35,051 bases of DNA from Candidatus Kaiserbacteria bacterium CG10_big_fil_rev_8_21_14_0_10_59_10 (GCA_002773285.1 PFBM01000012.1:33852-68902), one strand, 5' to 3'; positions 25,466 to 33,981 are shown, numbered from the stretch's first letter. Numbers and translations are program-made. The notes: generated by a model not told the origin, from the letters alone.

Positions 25466-26692
25466 ATGAGTGAGCCGCTAGCATCCCGCATACGCCCCGC
25501 CTCGCTCGATGAGTTCGTGGGGCAGGAGCACCTGGTACGGGTAGGAAGCGCGCCAAAAGGGCGCAGCGCAGGACCATTGCGCACCGCCATCGAGAAGAAG
25601 CAGCTCTTCTCATTTATATTGTGGGGGCCTCCCGGGAGCGGCAAGACGACGCTCGCGCGCATATACGCCAACGCGCTCGGTGCGGATTTCTACGAGCTCT
25701 CCGCCGTGGACGCCGGCAAAGAAGACATTAAGAAAGTGCTCGGTTCCGGCTCCGCTGCGGGCTACAAGCGTCAGACCGCAGGCCTTATCCCCAAGATTTT
25801 GTTCATAGATGAGATACACCGCTTCAACAAGGCGCAGCAAGATTTTCTTCTCCCCTTCGTGGAGCGCGGCGACATTACGCTCGTCGGCGCGACGACGGAG
25901 AATCCGTCGTTTGAGGTCATTGCGCCGCTCCTCTCCCGTTGTCGCGTCTTTGTGCTGCATGAATTATCGGAGGAAGATATGGCGCGCATCATCAAGCGTG
26001 CCGCTGCGGCGCTCGGCAGCCGCACACCCAAGGCGGCGCTCGAGTGGCTCGTTGCGAGCGCCTCCGGCGATGCGCGGCAAGCCATCACGACGCTTGAAAC
26101 GGCGCACAAGCTTTACGGCAAAACGACCGTAGAGGCATTGAAGGAAGCGGTGCAGTCGATGCATGTGCGCTACGATAAGAAGGGGGAAGAGCACTACAAC
26201 ACCATTTCGGCGTTCATTAAGTCGATGCGTGCCTCGCAGCCGGATGCCGCGCTCTACTATCTTGCGCGGATGGTCGAGGCGGGCGAAGACCCGAAATTTA
26301 TCGCACGGCGGATGGTGGTATTCGCGAGCGAAGACATAGGGCTCGCGCAGCCCACCGCGCTCGTTGTTGCGAATACCGTTTTCGATGCCGTTCAAAAAAT
26401 CGGCTATCCGGAGGCCGCGATAAATCTCGCGCACGGCGCGGCCTACCTTGCGCAGTGCAAGAAGGACAGGCGCGCATACGATGCGCTGTTCGCCGCGCTC
26501 GACGATGTGAAAAAATACGGCAATCTTCCCGTTCCGCTCAAGGTCCGCAATCCGGTAACAACGCTCATGAAAGGTCTGGGGTACGGCAAGGGGTATGAAA
26601 TGTATCCCGAAAAGTCGCGGAGGGAGCGCGGGGGAAGCGACGCGGAATCCTACCTTCCCGACAAGCTGAAAAAACGGAAGTATTTGAAGTAA
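25466..26692 (+). CDS. rarA: RarA/MgsA-type replication-associated recombination AAA+ ATPase
   Basis: MSEPLASRIRPASLDEFVGQEHLV, LWGPPGSGKTTLARIYAN, FIDEIHRFNKAQQD; ATG at 25466, TATACT 7 nt upstream. Confidence 0.93.
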   Translation: MSEPLASRIRPASLDEFVGQEHLVRVGSAPKGRSAGPLRTAIEKKQLFSFILWGPPGSGKTTLARIYANALGADFYELSAVDAGKEDIKKVLGSGSAAGYKRQTAGLIPKILFIDEIHRFNKAQQDFLLPFVERGDITLVGATTENPSFEVIAPLLSRCRVFVLHELSEEDMARIIKRAAAALGSRTPKAALEWLVASASGDARQAITTLETAHKLYGKTTVEALKEAVQSMHVRYDKKGEEHYNTISAFIKSMRASQPDAALYYLARMVEAGEDPKFIARRMVVFASEDIGLAQPTALVVANTVFDAVQKIGYPEAAINLAHGAAYLAQCKKDRRAYDALFAALDDVKKYGNLPVPLKVRNPVTTLMKGLGYGKGYEMYPEKSRRERGGSDAESYLPDKLKKRKYLK

Positions 26693-27303
26693 AAAGAAAT
26701 GAGCACAGTGAACGACAGACTGTTGTCTGCGTCCACTGTGCCCCCGACTCGAGCTGGAGGAGGCGGAATTTTTCTACTCCTCACGCTTGGCGCTCCGGTG
26801 GAGCGCCGCCCCACGCCAGGGGCCTTCGCCCCCCGCCCGACAGCCGTTTTTTGCACCTCCCTTACCTGGTGCCTATGCGCCATTCTGTCACGAACCGAAT
26901 GAAGGAAAGATGAAGAGCGGCACATGCGGCACTGCCTGTGTGAAAAAGATGGGCGCGGGGGTCTACGGACTCCCGCGCTCCATGCATGGTACGCCCTCCG
27001 GCCCTGCTTATCGTTGGGCGAGCAACTCGTACGCTGCCCGACGCGTGGGCTTCTCACCGCGCTCGCTCAACGTGGAGAGCGCGTCAAAGATCTCGTCCAT
27101 TGTCGGCAGCGGCTTGGTGACCGCCGCCGCATCGCTGGTTTCTTTTCTCATGACGTTCCCCTTGCCGAAGTTTCGCCTGCCTCGAACGTACTCCCGCATA
27201 TGCACGCGGTCAACTGTGGATATGTGTACAGAAAAGAGCAGTACCCATGCATGCCGCAATTCGCTATGTGTAAGAACTCCATCACGTGTGTTCAAAAGGT
27301 GAA

Positions 27304-27333
27304 GAGCGGCGCGGGAGGACTCCCGCGCCGCTC
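27304..27333. terminator. Strong GC hairpin downstream of the 27348-27791 gene
   Basis: GAGCGGCGCGGGAG-GA-CTCCCGCGCCGCTC, 14-bp perfect stem; weak U-tract on minus strand. Confidence 0.5.
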
Positions 27334-27347
27334 GCACGTTCTCCACG

Positions 27348-27791
27348 TTACCTGCCGCCGCTGAGGCGCGCGGCTATGAAGAAGATGGTGACGCCTATGA
27401 GCGCGCAGACGAACATCGGCGCGCCCAGCTGGAGCGTGAGCTCTATCTTCCTCTCGACTGAGAGGTAGAGCAGCGCCCCCACGAAGACAACGATCCACGC
27501 ACTCGGTATGAATGCCGCCGTCATCGCTGAGAGCAATACCTTCACCCAGAGAGGGATATTCATCGGGGCGAAGATGGAAACGCACAGCGCGCTCACCGCT
27601 CCGAGCGTACCTGCGGCGGCGAGCACGGGAATCCCGGCAAACGCAAGAGCGTACATGTGTCCATCGAGTACGAATTCTAGAGCCGCTGCGTAAGCGAAAC
27701 CCGTCGCGCATGCCGCAATTGTAAGCGCGAACAGCTGCGGCTTCTCGACGGCTGTGCGCGGCCTGTCGTCTGGAGGGTAGTTCCACGTCAC
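27348..27791 (-). CDS. Polytopic membrane hypothetical protein
   Basis: Track ORF to 27893 overlaps a terminator hairpin; GTG at 27791 (VTWNYPPDDRPRTAVEKPQLFALTIAACATGFAYAAALEF) fits better; 4-5 TM. Confidence 0.65.
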   Translation of the reverse strand: MTWNYPPDDRPRTAVEKPQLFALTIAACATGFAYAAALEFVLDGHMYALAFAGIPVLAAAGTLGAVSALCVSIFAPMNIPLWVKVLLSAMTAAFIPSAWIVVFVGALLYLSVERKIELTLQLGAPMFVCALIGVTIFFIAARLSGGR

Positions 27792-27857
27792 GGCCGATTC
27801 TCCCGTTTCGTTTTTCCTAGGGCACACAGTAGCTGATGCGCGCCGGCGCCGCAACAC

Positions 27858-27900
27858 AAAAAGCAGAACCGGCCGCGAGTGTCGAACTCGCAAGCCGGCT
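27858..27900 (-). terminator. Rho-independent terminator (minus strand)
   Basis: Minus strand hairpin AGCCGGCTTGCGAGT-TCGAC-ACTCGCGGCCGGTT followed by CTGCTTTTTG. Confidence 0.65.
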
Positions 27901-27908
27901 GTCGGGCT

Positions 27909-28091
27909 TCACCGGATGATTCTCCTCCGGCTGAGCCATTCGCGTATTGCACCGATGAGTGCGACGAACAAAAAGCCCGCCCCGACGACAATGAGCGCTT
28001 TCGCGCCTGCTGTCGTCTGCTGCATCGGTGCGGCTGCGAGCGTCAGCGCGCCGCACACCGCAAAGAACAAAACAAAGAACTGTATTGGCAC
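27909..28091 (-). CDS. Small membrane protein (60 aa)
   Basis: VPIQFFVLFFAVCGALTLAAAPMQQTTAGAKALIVVGAGFLFVALIGAIREWLSRRRIIR; GTG start preceded by GGAGG; followed by terminator. Confidence 0.55.
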   Translation of the reverse strand: MPIQFFVLFFAVCGALTLAAAPMQQTTAGAKALIVVGAGFLFVALIGAIREWLSRRRIIR

Positions 28092-28466
28092 CTCGTCCTC
28101 CGTCTCTTCTTCTCTTGGGTTCCTCAGTAATATTCGCTCGGACGACCAATGTCAAATGAAACGGGACGCGCGAACGGCGGGCTGCGTCTTGTTTACGTCG
28201 TCGCCCGTCCGTTTGCGGGCGGCGCGGCGCGCAGAGTACTCGTACGGATAGTTATCCGCACGCTCATCGCGTACCGCATCAAAAATGCGCCACTCGCGGC
28301 TCCCCTTCTCCGCGCGCCGCTCAAAAAAGCGCAGCGGGATGCCATTAAGGAAGGGGTGCCGGCTTGAACTCTGCCTCATGCCGCGCAGTATGCGCGCGCA
28401 TCGTGATGCGAATATGAAAATATTCGGACACCAGTGCGTGGCGAACTCGCGTAGTATCATGGACAC

Positions 28467-29270
28467 ATGCGCATTGCCTCGTGGAACGTCAACGGCATCA
28501 GGAGCGTCCATAAGAAGGGCATGTTCCTTCCTTTTATTGAGCGGGTGAAACCGGACATTGTGTGCCTCCAAGAGACGAAAGCGGCGCAAGGGCAAGCGGA
28601 AATAGATTTGCCCGCGTACGAGGAGTATTGGAACTCTGCCGAGAAGAAAGGGTATAGCGGCACGGCGATTTTCACCAAAATAAAGCCGCTCTCTGTCGCG
28701 TTCGGGCTCCCTGAAGACATTGCCGCCGAGTACAAGCTATCGGGAGACGGTTACGGCGACCCGAATGCGGAGGGGCGCGTGATCTCCGCCGAGTACGATG
28801 GATTTTTTGTCGTGACCGTATATACGCCGAACGCGAAGGACGACCTGAGCCGGCTGGAATTGCGGCACAAGCGATGGGACCCCGCATTCCTTGCATTCTG
28901 CAAGCGGCTGGAGCAGGAGAAACCGGTCGTATTCTGCGGTGACCTGAACGTCGCGCACCGCCCTGAGGACTTGGCGCACCCGAAAGAGAACGAGGGGCGT
29001 AAAGGGTTCACGCGGGAGGAGCGCGAAGGCATCGATATGTTCATTGAAGCGGGATTCGTGGACACTTTTCGTATGTTCACAAAAGAAGGAGGGCACTATA
29101 CGTGGTGGAGCCCTTTTTCCCGCGCACGCGAGCGCAACGTCGGGTGGCGCATTGACTACATATTTGTAAGCGGCGAACTTGCGCCCAAAGTACTCTCGGC
29201 GGATATACACAGCGATATTTACGGTTCCGACCACTGCCCCGTATCTATACGGCTAGATGAGAGTTTCTAA
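28467..29270 (+). CDS. xth: Exodeoxyribonuclease III / AP endonuclease family
   Basis: MRIASWNVNGIRSVHKKGM, PDIVCLQETKA, VFCGDLNVAHRPEDLAHPK, WRIDYIFVS, GSDHCPVSI. Confidence 0.96.
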   Translation: MRIASWNVNGIRSVHKKGMFLPFIERVKPDIVCLQETKAAQGQAEIDLPAYEEYWNSAEKKGYSGTAIFTKIKPLSVAFGLPEDIAAEYKLSGDGYGDPNAEGRVISAEYDGFFVVTVYTPNAKDDLSRLELRHKRWDPAFLAFCKRLEQEKPVVFCGDLNVAHRPEDLAHPKENEGRKGFTREEREGIDMFIEAGFVDTFRMFTKEGGHYTWWSPFSRARERNVGWRIDYIFVSGELAPKVLSADIHSDIYGSDHCPVSIRLDESF

Positions 29271-29289
29271 AGGACATCTCGATGTCCTT
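29270..29289. repeat. Hairpin overlapping xth stop codon
   Basis: AAGGACATC-TC-GATGTCCTT. Confidence 0.7.
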
Positions 29290-29577
29290 GAAAAAGACAC
29301 GCTATAGCAACACATTTGTGAGGTGACCGCTCAGGTTATCCACAGCGGCCGCTTTACAATGTCCGATAGACCTGTATCCTATCGGACAGGGACAGACAGG
29401 CCAAAACCTGCTATGTCCTACGTCCTTATTCACTAGCTCTTTTTTCTGCAGCAAACCAGATACACCAACCCGAAGGGAGCCGCCTGTGCACCCGCCTTGG
29501 AAACGTATCGTTCGCTTGCATCGCAGAACAACCCCTTTATGGAATAAGGAACAAACGCGGGTACTTACTGCACCCGC

Positions 29578-29649
29578 AAGAGGCCGCTTCGCGGTGGTAA
29601 CAGGTTCTAGAAACGTGTTACTGCCCCCGGAGCGGCCTTTTCTTTTTTC
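29578..29649 (+). terminator. Two-tier intrinsic terminator
   Basis: AAGAGGCCGCT..(GTAACA..TGTTAC)..AGCGGCCTTTT then CTTTTTT. Confidence 0.7.
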
Positions 29650-29706
29650 TATTCCGTCCTCTTCCCAGACGTCCGCGAGGCCGGAATTGACCCAAATTAC
29701 CACAAA

Positions 29707-29752
29707 TTACCAAGGACCGTCCTTGGTAAAATACCAAGGACGGTCCTTGGTA
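29707..29752. repeat. Palindrome array copy 1 (TTACCAAGGACSGTCCTTGGTAA family)
   Basis: 29707-29729 TTACCAAGGACCGTCCTTGGTAA and 29732-29752 TACCAAGGACGGTCCTTGGTA; followed by T6. Confidence 0.95.
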
Positions 29753-29857
29753 TTTTTTACATGTGGATTTGCATGTTTTTGTGGACAAATAGCGTTTGCG
29801 ATTGTACTGTCCACACAGAGATAGGAATAGACGAGTTACCGACCGGAGGACAGGGTC

Positions 29858-30361
29858 ATGCCCCACAGGGTGAGAGTGGCTCGTATTGCGTATTTTAGAC
29901 GAAGTACGCAAGGCGTGCTGGAAGTGCTCCTAGTCCAGAAATGGTCGGGAGTTTGGAAGTTGCCGGGTAGACGAGTTCGAGAGTGTGAGCATCCAGAAAG
30001 AGCAGTACTGCGGGAGTTCGAAAGAAAGACGGGTTTTGTCTTGCCCGTGGCGCACCGCATGTTCGAGTGCAGGTTGCGCGCCGAGTCGCCCGGGTACGTC
30101 GAGTATATTTTTTTGGCCGTTGCGCCTTACTCCGTTGATACGAAGGCCTGCGGGTACTCCGGGAACAAGGGAGCTGTGCGAAACGGAGGCATCAAGGCCG
30201 TTCGGTGGCACCCTGTGCGGGCACTTCCCAAAAAGTGGAATGATGCACCGCTCGGCACAGCATTCACACTTCCCGTCCACAGGCGGCAGATAAGGCGATG
30301 CCAGAGGCGCTTTTGGCGCGATCTGAGGCGCCCTGCAAAGAAGGTATCTAGAGAGCAATAA
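29858..30361 (+). CDS. Nudix-fold-like protein with degenerate Nudix box
   Basis: 167 aa; ARIAYFRRSTQGVLEVLLVQKWSGVWKLPGRRVRECEHPERAVLREFERKTGF; GGAGG SD upstream of ATG. Confidence 0.75.
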   Translation: MPHRVRVARIAYFRRSTQGVLEVLLVQKWSGVWKLPGRRVRECEHPERAVLREFERKTGFVLPVAHRMFECRLRAESPGYVEYIFLAVAPYSVDTKACGYSGNKGAVRNGGIKAVRWHPVRALPKKWNDAPLGTAFTLPVHRRQIRRCQRRFWRDLRRPAKKVSREQ

Positions 30362-30362
30362 C

Positions 30363-30393
30363 GGGCGCGCCGCTTTGTAGAAGCGGCGCGCCC
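30363..30393. terminator. Bidirectional hairpin between convergent genes
   Basis: GGGCGCGCCGCTT-TGTAG-AAGCGGCGCGCCC, 13-bp perfect stem. Confidence 0.65.
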
Positions 30394-30400
30394 AAGAATT

Positions 30401-31870
30401 TCAACTGACGCGGTGCTTATCGCGCAGCGCCTGGACTGCCGTATCGTCCTCTTCTGCCCGCCGCTCTTTTCCCTTCTCGCCGAGTGCTTTCAGTTCTGAC
30501 TCGGGCATGGCAAGCAGCTCTCGCGCCCGCTTTTCCAGATACGTCTCCGTATTGCGCGCGGGATCATCGAGCACTTCCTCAAGAAGCGCGTGGAGTGTCC
30601 AGCCGATACGCGGGCCGGGCGCCTCCCCCATTTCAATAATGCGTGCACCGTCAATTTTAAGCATAGAAACGGAGACCGGGTCGCGCATGGCCTCGTCCAC
30701 CATTGACATGTATTTGCGCAGTCGGAAGGGATGCGCTTTCGGGCGTCCCGTTCCTATCCGATCGCACACCCGCAAGTTGAGGAGGTCTTTGATATTGTCG
30801 GTCGAGACTCTGTTGATGACGCGACGAACTGCGGAGAGCGTTATATGGTCGGGGTCGGAGAAAAACATATGCCAGCGGACCAGCAGGTACACTTTTTCTA
30901 TCATCTCTTTCGGGAAACGAAGGTCGGCGAGGATCTTTTTTGCCATACGGGCGCCCACTACATCGTGTCCATAGAACGTCCAGTCGTTTTTTTCGTCGCT
31001 CCAGCGGCGCGTTGCCGGCTTTCCCACATCGTGCAAAAGCGCCGCGACACGCACGTCGATCGGCCACTTTTGATCGGCAGCATGCTGGAGCGTACGGAGC
31101 GAATGTTCAAATACGTCGAACGAGTGCGCCTGGTTTTGTTTGCAGCCGATGCCTTCTTCAAGCTCGGGGATGATGTACTTCAATAGGCCCAATTTTTGCG
31201 CGATGAAAAGCGCCTGCATTGGCGTGTCGCTCTCGAGCATCCGTATCAGCTCGTCGCGGACTCGTTCGCGCGAAATGGCCGCGAGTTTGCCTGCGTTCTT
31301 CGTGATGCCGGCCATGGTCTCTGCGGCAATAGTGAAATCAAGTTCCGCCGCGATGCGCACGGCGCGAAGCATACGCAGCGCATCTTCCGCGAAGCGCTCC
31401 TCGGGCGCGCCGACCGTCGCGATGACTCGACGCTCCAGATCCGCCTGACCTCCGTGCTCATCCACCAATGTGTCCGTTTCGGGGTCGTAGGCGATGGCGT
31501 TGATGGTGAAGTCGCGGCGTTTCAGGTCGGCGGAAAGCGTATCTGCCCAACGTATTTCGTCTGGTCGCCGCGCGTCCGAGTATTTTCCCTCCTCTCGGTA
31601 CGGCGTCACTTCGACGACTTTGAGGCGCAGGTCGTCTGAATCGGTTACAACGCCGACGGTGCCGAAGTCGTTCTCGTAAAACGTATTTTCATATAGGTTC
31701 TGAATGTCTTCCGGCCGTGCGCTCGTCGTGATATCCCAATCTTTCGGTTCGCGGCCGAGGAGAAGGTCGCGCACGCAGCCGCCGACGAGGTACGCTTCAT
31801 GCCCCGCCTCCTTCAATCTCGCGTGCGTTTCAAGCACAACGTTTGGCACGGCACTCTTACCGATCTCCAT
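30401..31870 (-). CDS. cca: CCA-adding enzyme/polynucleotide adenylyltransferase family tRNA nucleotidyltransferase with HD domain
   Basis: YLVGGCVRDLLLGREPKDWDITTSA, RRDFTINAIAYDP, EDALRMLRAVRIAAELDF, VAALLHDVGKPATRR. Confidence 0.93.
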   Translation of the reverse strand: MEIGKSAVPNVVLETHARLKEAGHEAYLVGGCVRDLLLGREPKDWDITTSARPEDIQNLYENTFYENDFGTVGVVTDSDDLRLKVVEVTPYREEGKYSDARRPDEIRWADTLSADLKRRDFTINAIAYDPETDTLVDEHGGQADLERRVIATVGAPEERFAEDALRMLRAVRIAAELDFTIAAETMAGITKNAGKLAAISRERVRDELIRMLESDTPMQALFIAQKLGLLKYIIPELEEGIGCKQNQAHSFDVFEHSLRTLQHAADQKWPIDVRVAALLHDVGKPATRRWSDEKNDWTFYGHDVVGARMAKKILADLRFPKEMIEKVYLLVRWHMFFSDPDHITLSAVRRVINRVSTDNIKDLLNLRVCDRIGTGRPKAHPFRLRKYMSMVDEAMRDPVSVSMLKIDGARIIEMGEAPGPRIGWTLHALLEEVLDDPARNTETYLEKRARELLAMPESELKALGEKGKERRAEEDDTAVQALRDKHRVS

Positions 31871-31929
31871 TGCGGCATTGTAGCGCGCGCATTGTTTTTA
31901 AGCGACTAAGCGCATATGATGCGCACACA

Positions 31930-32001
31930 GCTCCCGTGGTGAAATGGATATCACGCGACGCTTCGGACGTCGTATTCTAGGTTCGAGTCCTGGCGGGAGC
32001 A
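31930..32001 (+). tRNA. tRNA-Arg(TCG)
   Basis: Full cloverleaf: acceptor GCTCCCG/CGGGAGC, anticodon arm CGACG-CTTCGGA-CGTCG, T arm CTAGG-TTCGAGT-CCTGG. Confidence 0.95.
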
Positions 32002-32020
32002 CAGATTGCAAATTCCTTTG

Positions 32021-32091
32021 TGCGGGTACGGAGAATCGAACTCCGCTCTCGTCCTTGGCAAGGACGCGTTCTACCACTAAACCATACCCGC
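32021..32091 (-). tRNA. tRNA-Gly(GCC)
   Basis: Minus strand GCGGGTATGGTTTAGTGGTAGAACGCGTCCTTGCCAAGGACGAGAGCGGAGTTCGATTCTCCGTACCCGCA; anticodon GCC. Confidence 0.96.
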
Positions 32092-32232
32092 TTTGCCTTC
32101 CCGTTGCCTGTAGCGAAGGAAGGCCCTTGCTCCACCGGAGCGAGACTTCGGCGGAAAAAGCCGCTGAAGTCCGCGCAGGCGAACAGTTTCAAGATTATAT
32201 CGGATGCTCGGCTCGACACCAAGCAAAATGCG

Positions 32233-32272
32233 TATACCTCTCCCATGTCCGGCCGGACATGGGAGAGGTATA
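32233..32272. repeat. Perfect 40-bp palindrome
   Basis: TATACCTCTCCCATGTCCGG|CCGGACATGGGAGAGGTATA. Confidence 0.95.
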
Positions 32273-32274
32273 TG

Positions 32275-33249
32275 TTACGGAAGCACCATGGGCAGGGACG
32301 AGGAGGGCGTGTCCTTTTTCCAGTAGAGCGCGGCGTACCCCAGCGCGGCGATAACGATGAGCGCGAGCGGGAACCACCGCTCTTCGCGGCACGTCTCAAA
32401 GCTAAGCCACACGAGAAGCAGGAGCACGAGGGGTACGAGGATCGCTGCGGCTACCCTCCCCTGGCTCGCAAGCACTTCTTTCGGCTTCCAATATGCGAGG
32501 GCGCCCATCCCGAGCGCGTAGAGAAGCGCCAAGAGGCCAAGGAGCGGGGAAACCGGTCCTGCCGATGCCTCGCACCATGATTCGAAGCGGTCGCGCATGC
32601 TGCTGAGGAGTGTGACGGCGTCCGGCGGAAAGACATTCGTGCCTGTCGCGGTAGGCGGTATGGACGTCGCCGCCCCATCCCCGTTCTCGTCGCTGTCCGA
32701 TACGGACGGCGGCGGGGGTGTCGGCGTAGGTGCCGGCGGTTGGGCGGCAGGTTGCGAGGCGGGAACACTCGGCGCACTCGGCGGCACATACGCCGATGCT
32801 CCGGATACGGGACCAACCGTGAAGGTCGCAACGGTCATGCACACCGTATGGCCGACTCCCCTTCCCTCAAGCATCGTGACAGACACGTCCACGGCGCGGC
32901 CAAGCGGCATCCGCGCCACATCCACATGCATGCGCACCTCCTCTGCGACACCCGTACCCAGCCGTGTGATTTGCGAGAATGGGTACGAACGGTCACCCAC
33001 CGAGGCAGCGATGCCGACGTAGGACGAAGGCCGAACAGTTATGTCGAACGAATGGAGCTCGCCGTCGTAGATGTATGGCGTGAAATTCGTTACGCTTACC
33101 GCATTGCATTGTCCGGTGACGGGAAGAATGGGGAGCGTTTGCACCGTATCCGCCAGGGCCGATGTGGGCGCAACAGCGGCGAGGCCTATCGCAAGAAGCG
33201 ACGAGACCACCCAGGCCGATGTTTTTCGCGAATGCGCACGCGTATCCAT
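32275..33249 (-). CDS. Exported multi-TM hypothetical protein with Pro-rich linker
   Basis: MDTRAHSRKTSAWVVSSLLAIGLAAVAPTSALADTVQ signal; beta-rich N domain; SDSDENGDG; C-terminal TMs; ATG at 33249. Confidence 0.75.
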   Translation of the reverse strand: MDTRAHSRKTSAWVVSSLLAIGLAAVAPTSALADTVQTLPILPVTGQCNAVSVTNFTPYIYDGELHSFDITVRPSSYVGIAASVGDRSYPFSQITRLGTGVAEEVRMHVDVARMPLGRAVDVSVTMLEGRGVGHTVCMTVATFTVGPVSGASAYVPPSAPSVPASQPAAQPPAPTPTPPPPSVSDSDENGDGAATSIPPTATGTNVFPPDAVTLLSSMRDRFESWCEASAGPVSPLLGLLALLYALGMGALAYWKPKEVLASQGRVAAAILVPLVLLLLVWLSFETCREERWFPLALIVIAALGYAALYWKKDTPSSSLPMVLP

Positions 33250-33413
33250 ATTCAAATGTGTAGTTCCAACCTAATACGGCTGAGCTCTTGCGGTCAAACA
33301 AAATATGAGTTCCAACACAGTGGTGTGCCGCGACCAAGCTCGGACTGCCCCGTCCCTCCGTTGTGCCCATACCCCGCCTTACATTCACAACATCAAGGAC
33401 AAATTACCAAATA

Positions 33414-33478
33414 TTACCAAGGACCGTCCTTGGTAAATGTACCAAGGACGGTCCTTGGTAAACCCGGTCCTTGGTAAA
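33414..33478. repeat. Palindrome array copy 2 (TTACCAAGGACSGTCCTTGGTAA family) plus half-unit
   Basis: 33414-33436, 33440-33460 full units; 33463-33478 half unit CCCGGTCCTTGGTAAA. Confidence 0.95.
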
Positions 33479-33567
33479 ATCCTGAATCATTAAGGAGATA
33501 CCTGCGTTTGTGACCATTCGGACCGTAGATTGCGTTCCAGAGGAGGCTAGATTGGTTACATAAACGG

Positions 33568-33604
33568 TGTGGAATGTGGATAACACTGGGGATAGTGTGG
33601 ATTA
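33568..33604 (-). promoter_or_regulatory. DnaA-box-like cluster
   Basis: TGTGGAATG (33568), TGTGGATAA (33575; exact reverse complement of TTATCCACA), TGTGGATTA (33596). Confidence 0.5.
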
Positions 33605-33807
33605 AAAGGACAATTCTAACCACGTCCGATGTCTCCAACATGAAGAACAAATGAAAAGGCTTTATTTCACGCCAATATTTACAAACATGTCTGATTTGAT
33701 GAATATATACACACTGTTGGACAGCTACGACAAAGGACATGCCCTTGACTGTACTATATGTGCTACCTAAGCTATTAATTTATATCTTCATGTGTTACTA
33801 AGAAACG

Positions 33808-33821
33808 TTTTCACGTGAAAA
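33808..33821. promoter_or_regulatory. parS-like site 1
   Basis: TTTTCACGTGAAAA. Confidence 0.7.
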
Positions 33822-33862
33822 TGATGCCCAAAATATATGCTGAGGCGGCTGTCCACAATGAC

Positions 33863-33876
33863 ATTTCACGTGAAAT
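33863..33876. promoter_or_regulatory. parS-like site 2
   Basis: ATTTCACGTGAAAT. Confidence 0.75.
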
Positions 33877-33918
33877 AAGAATCGCCGTACGTGTACGCGT
33901 GATTCTACACAGCAGACC

Positions 33919-33930
33919 TTTCACGTGAAA
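33919..33930. promoter_or_regulatory. parS-like site 3
   Basis: TTTCACGTGAAA. Confidence 0.7.
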
Positions 33931-33981
33931 TCAGAGTACAACCATGCCCAGTGCCCGTGCTACCATATGCACATTACTGCC

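Noticed and set aside
27867-27945. tRNA-like segment on minus strand with GCGAG-TTCGACA-CTCGC T-arm-like hairpin
   Set aside because: No consistent acceptor, D and anticodon arms; followed by CTTTTTG, so better explained as a terminator.
29486-29824. 112-aa + ORF (and 133-aa minus ORF 29302-29703)
   Set aside because: Run through terminator and palindromic repeat sequence (NYQGPSLVKYQGRSLV is translated repeat); no recognisable domain or SD.
32020-32580. ORFs starting MSGRTWERY on both strands
   Set aside because: Identical starts result from the 40-bp palindrome; downstream sequence is antisense to tRNA-Gly or the exported-protein gene.
33414-33740. 108-aa minus ORF ending in YQGPGLPRTVLGTFTKDGPW
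   Set aside because: C-terminus is translated palindromic repeat and the body covers the AT-rich candidate origin; unlikely to be coding.
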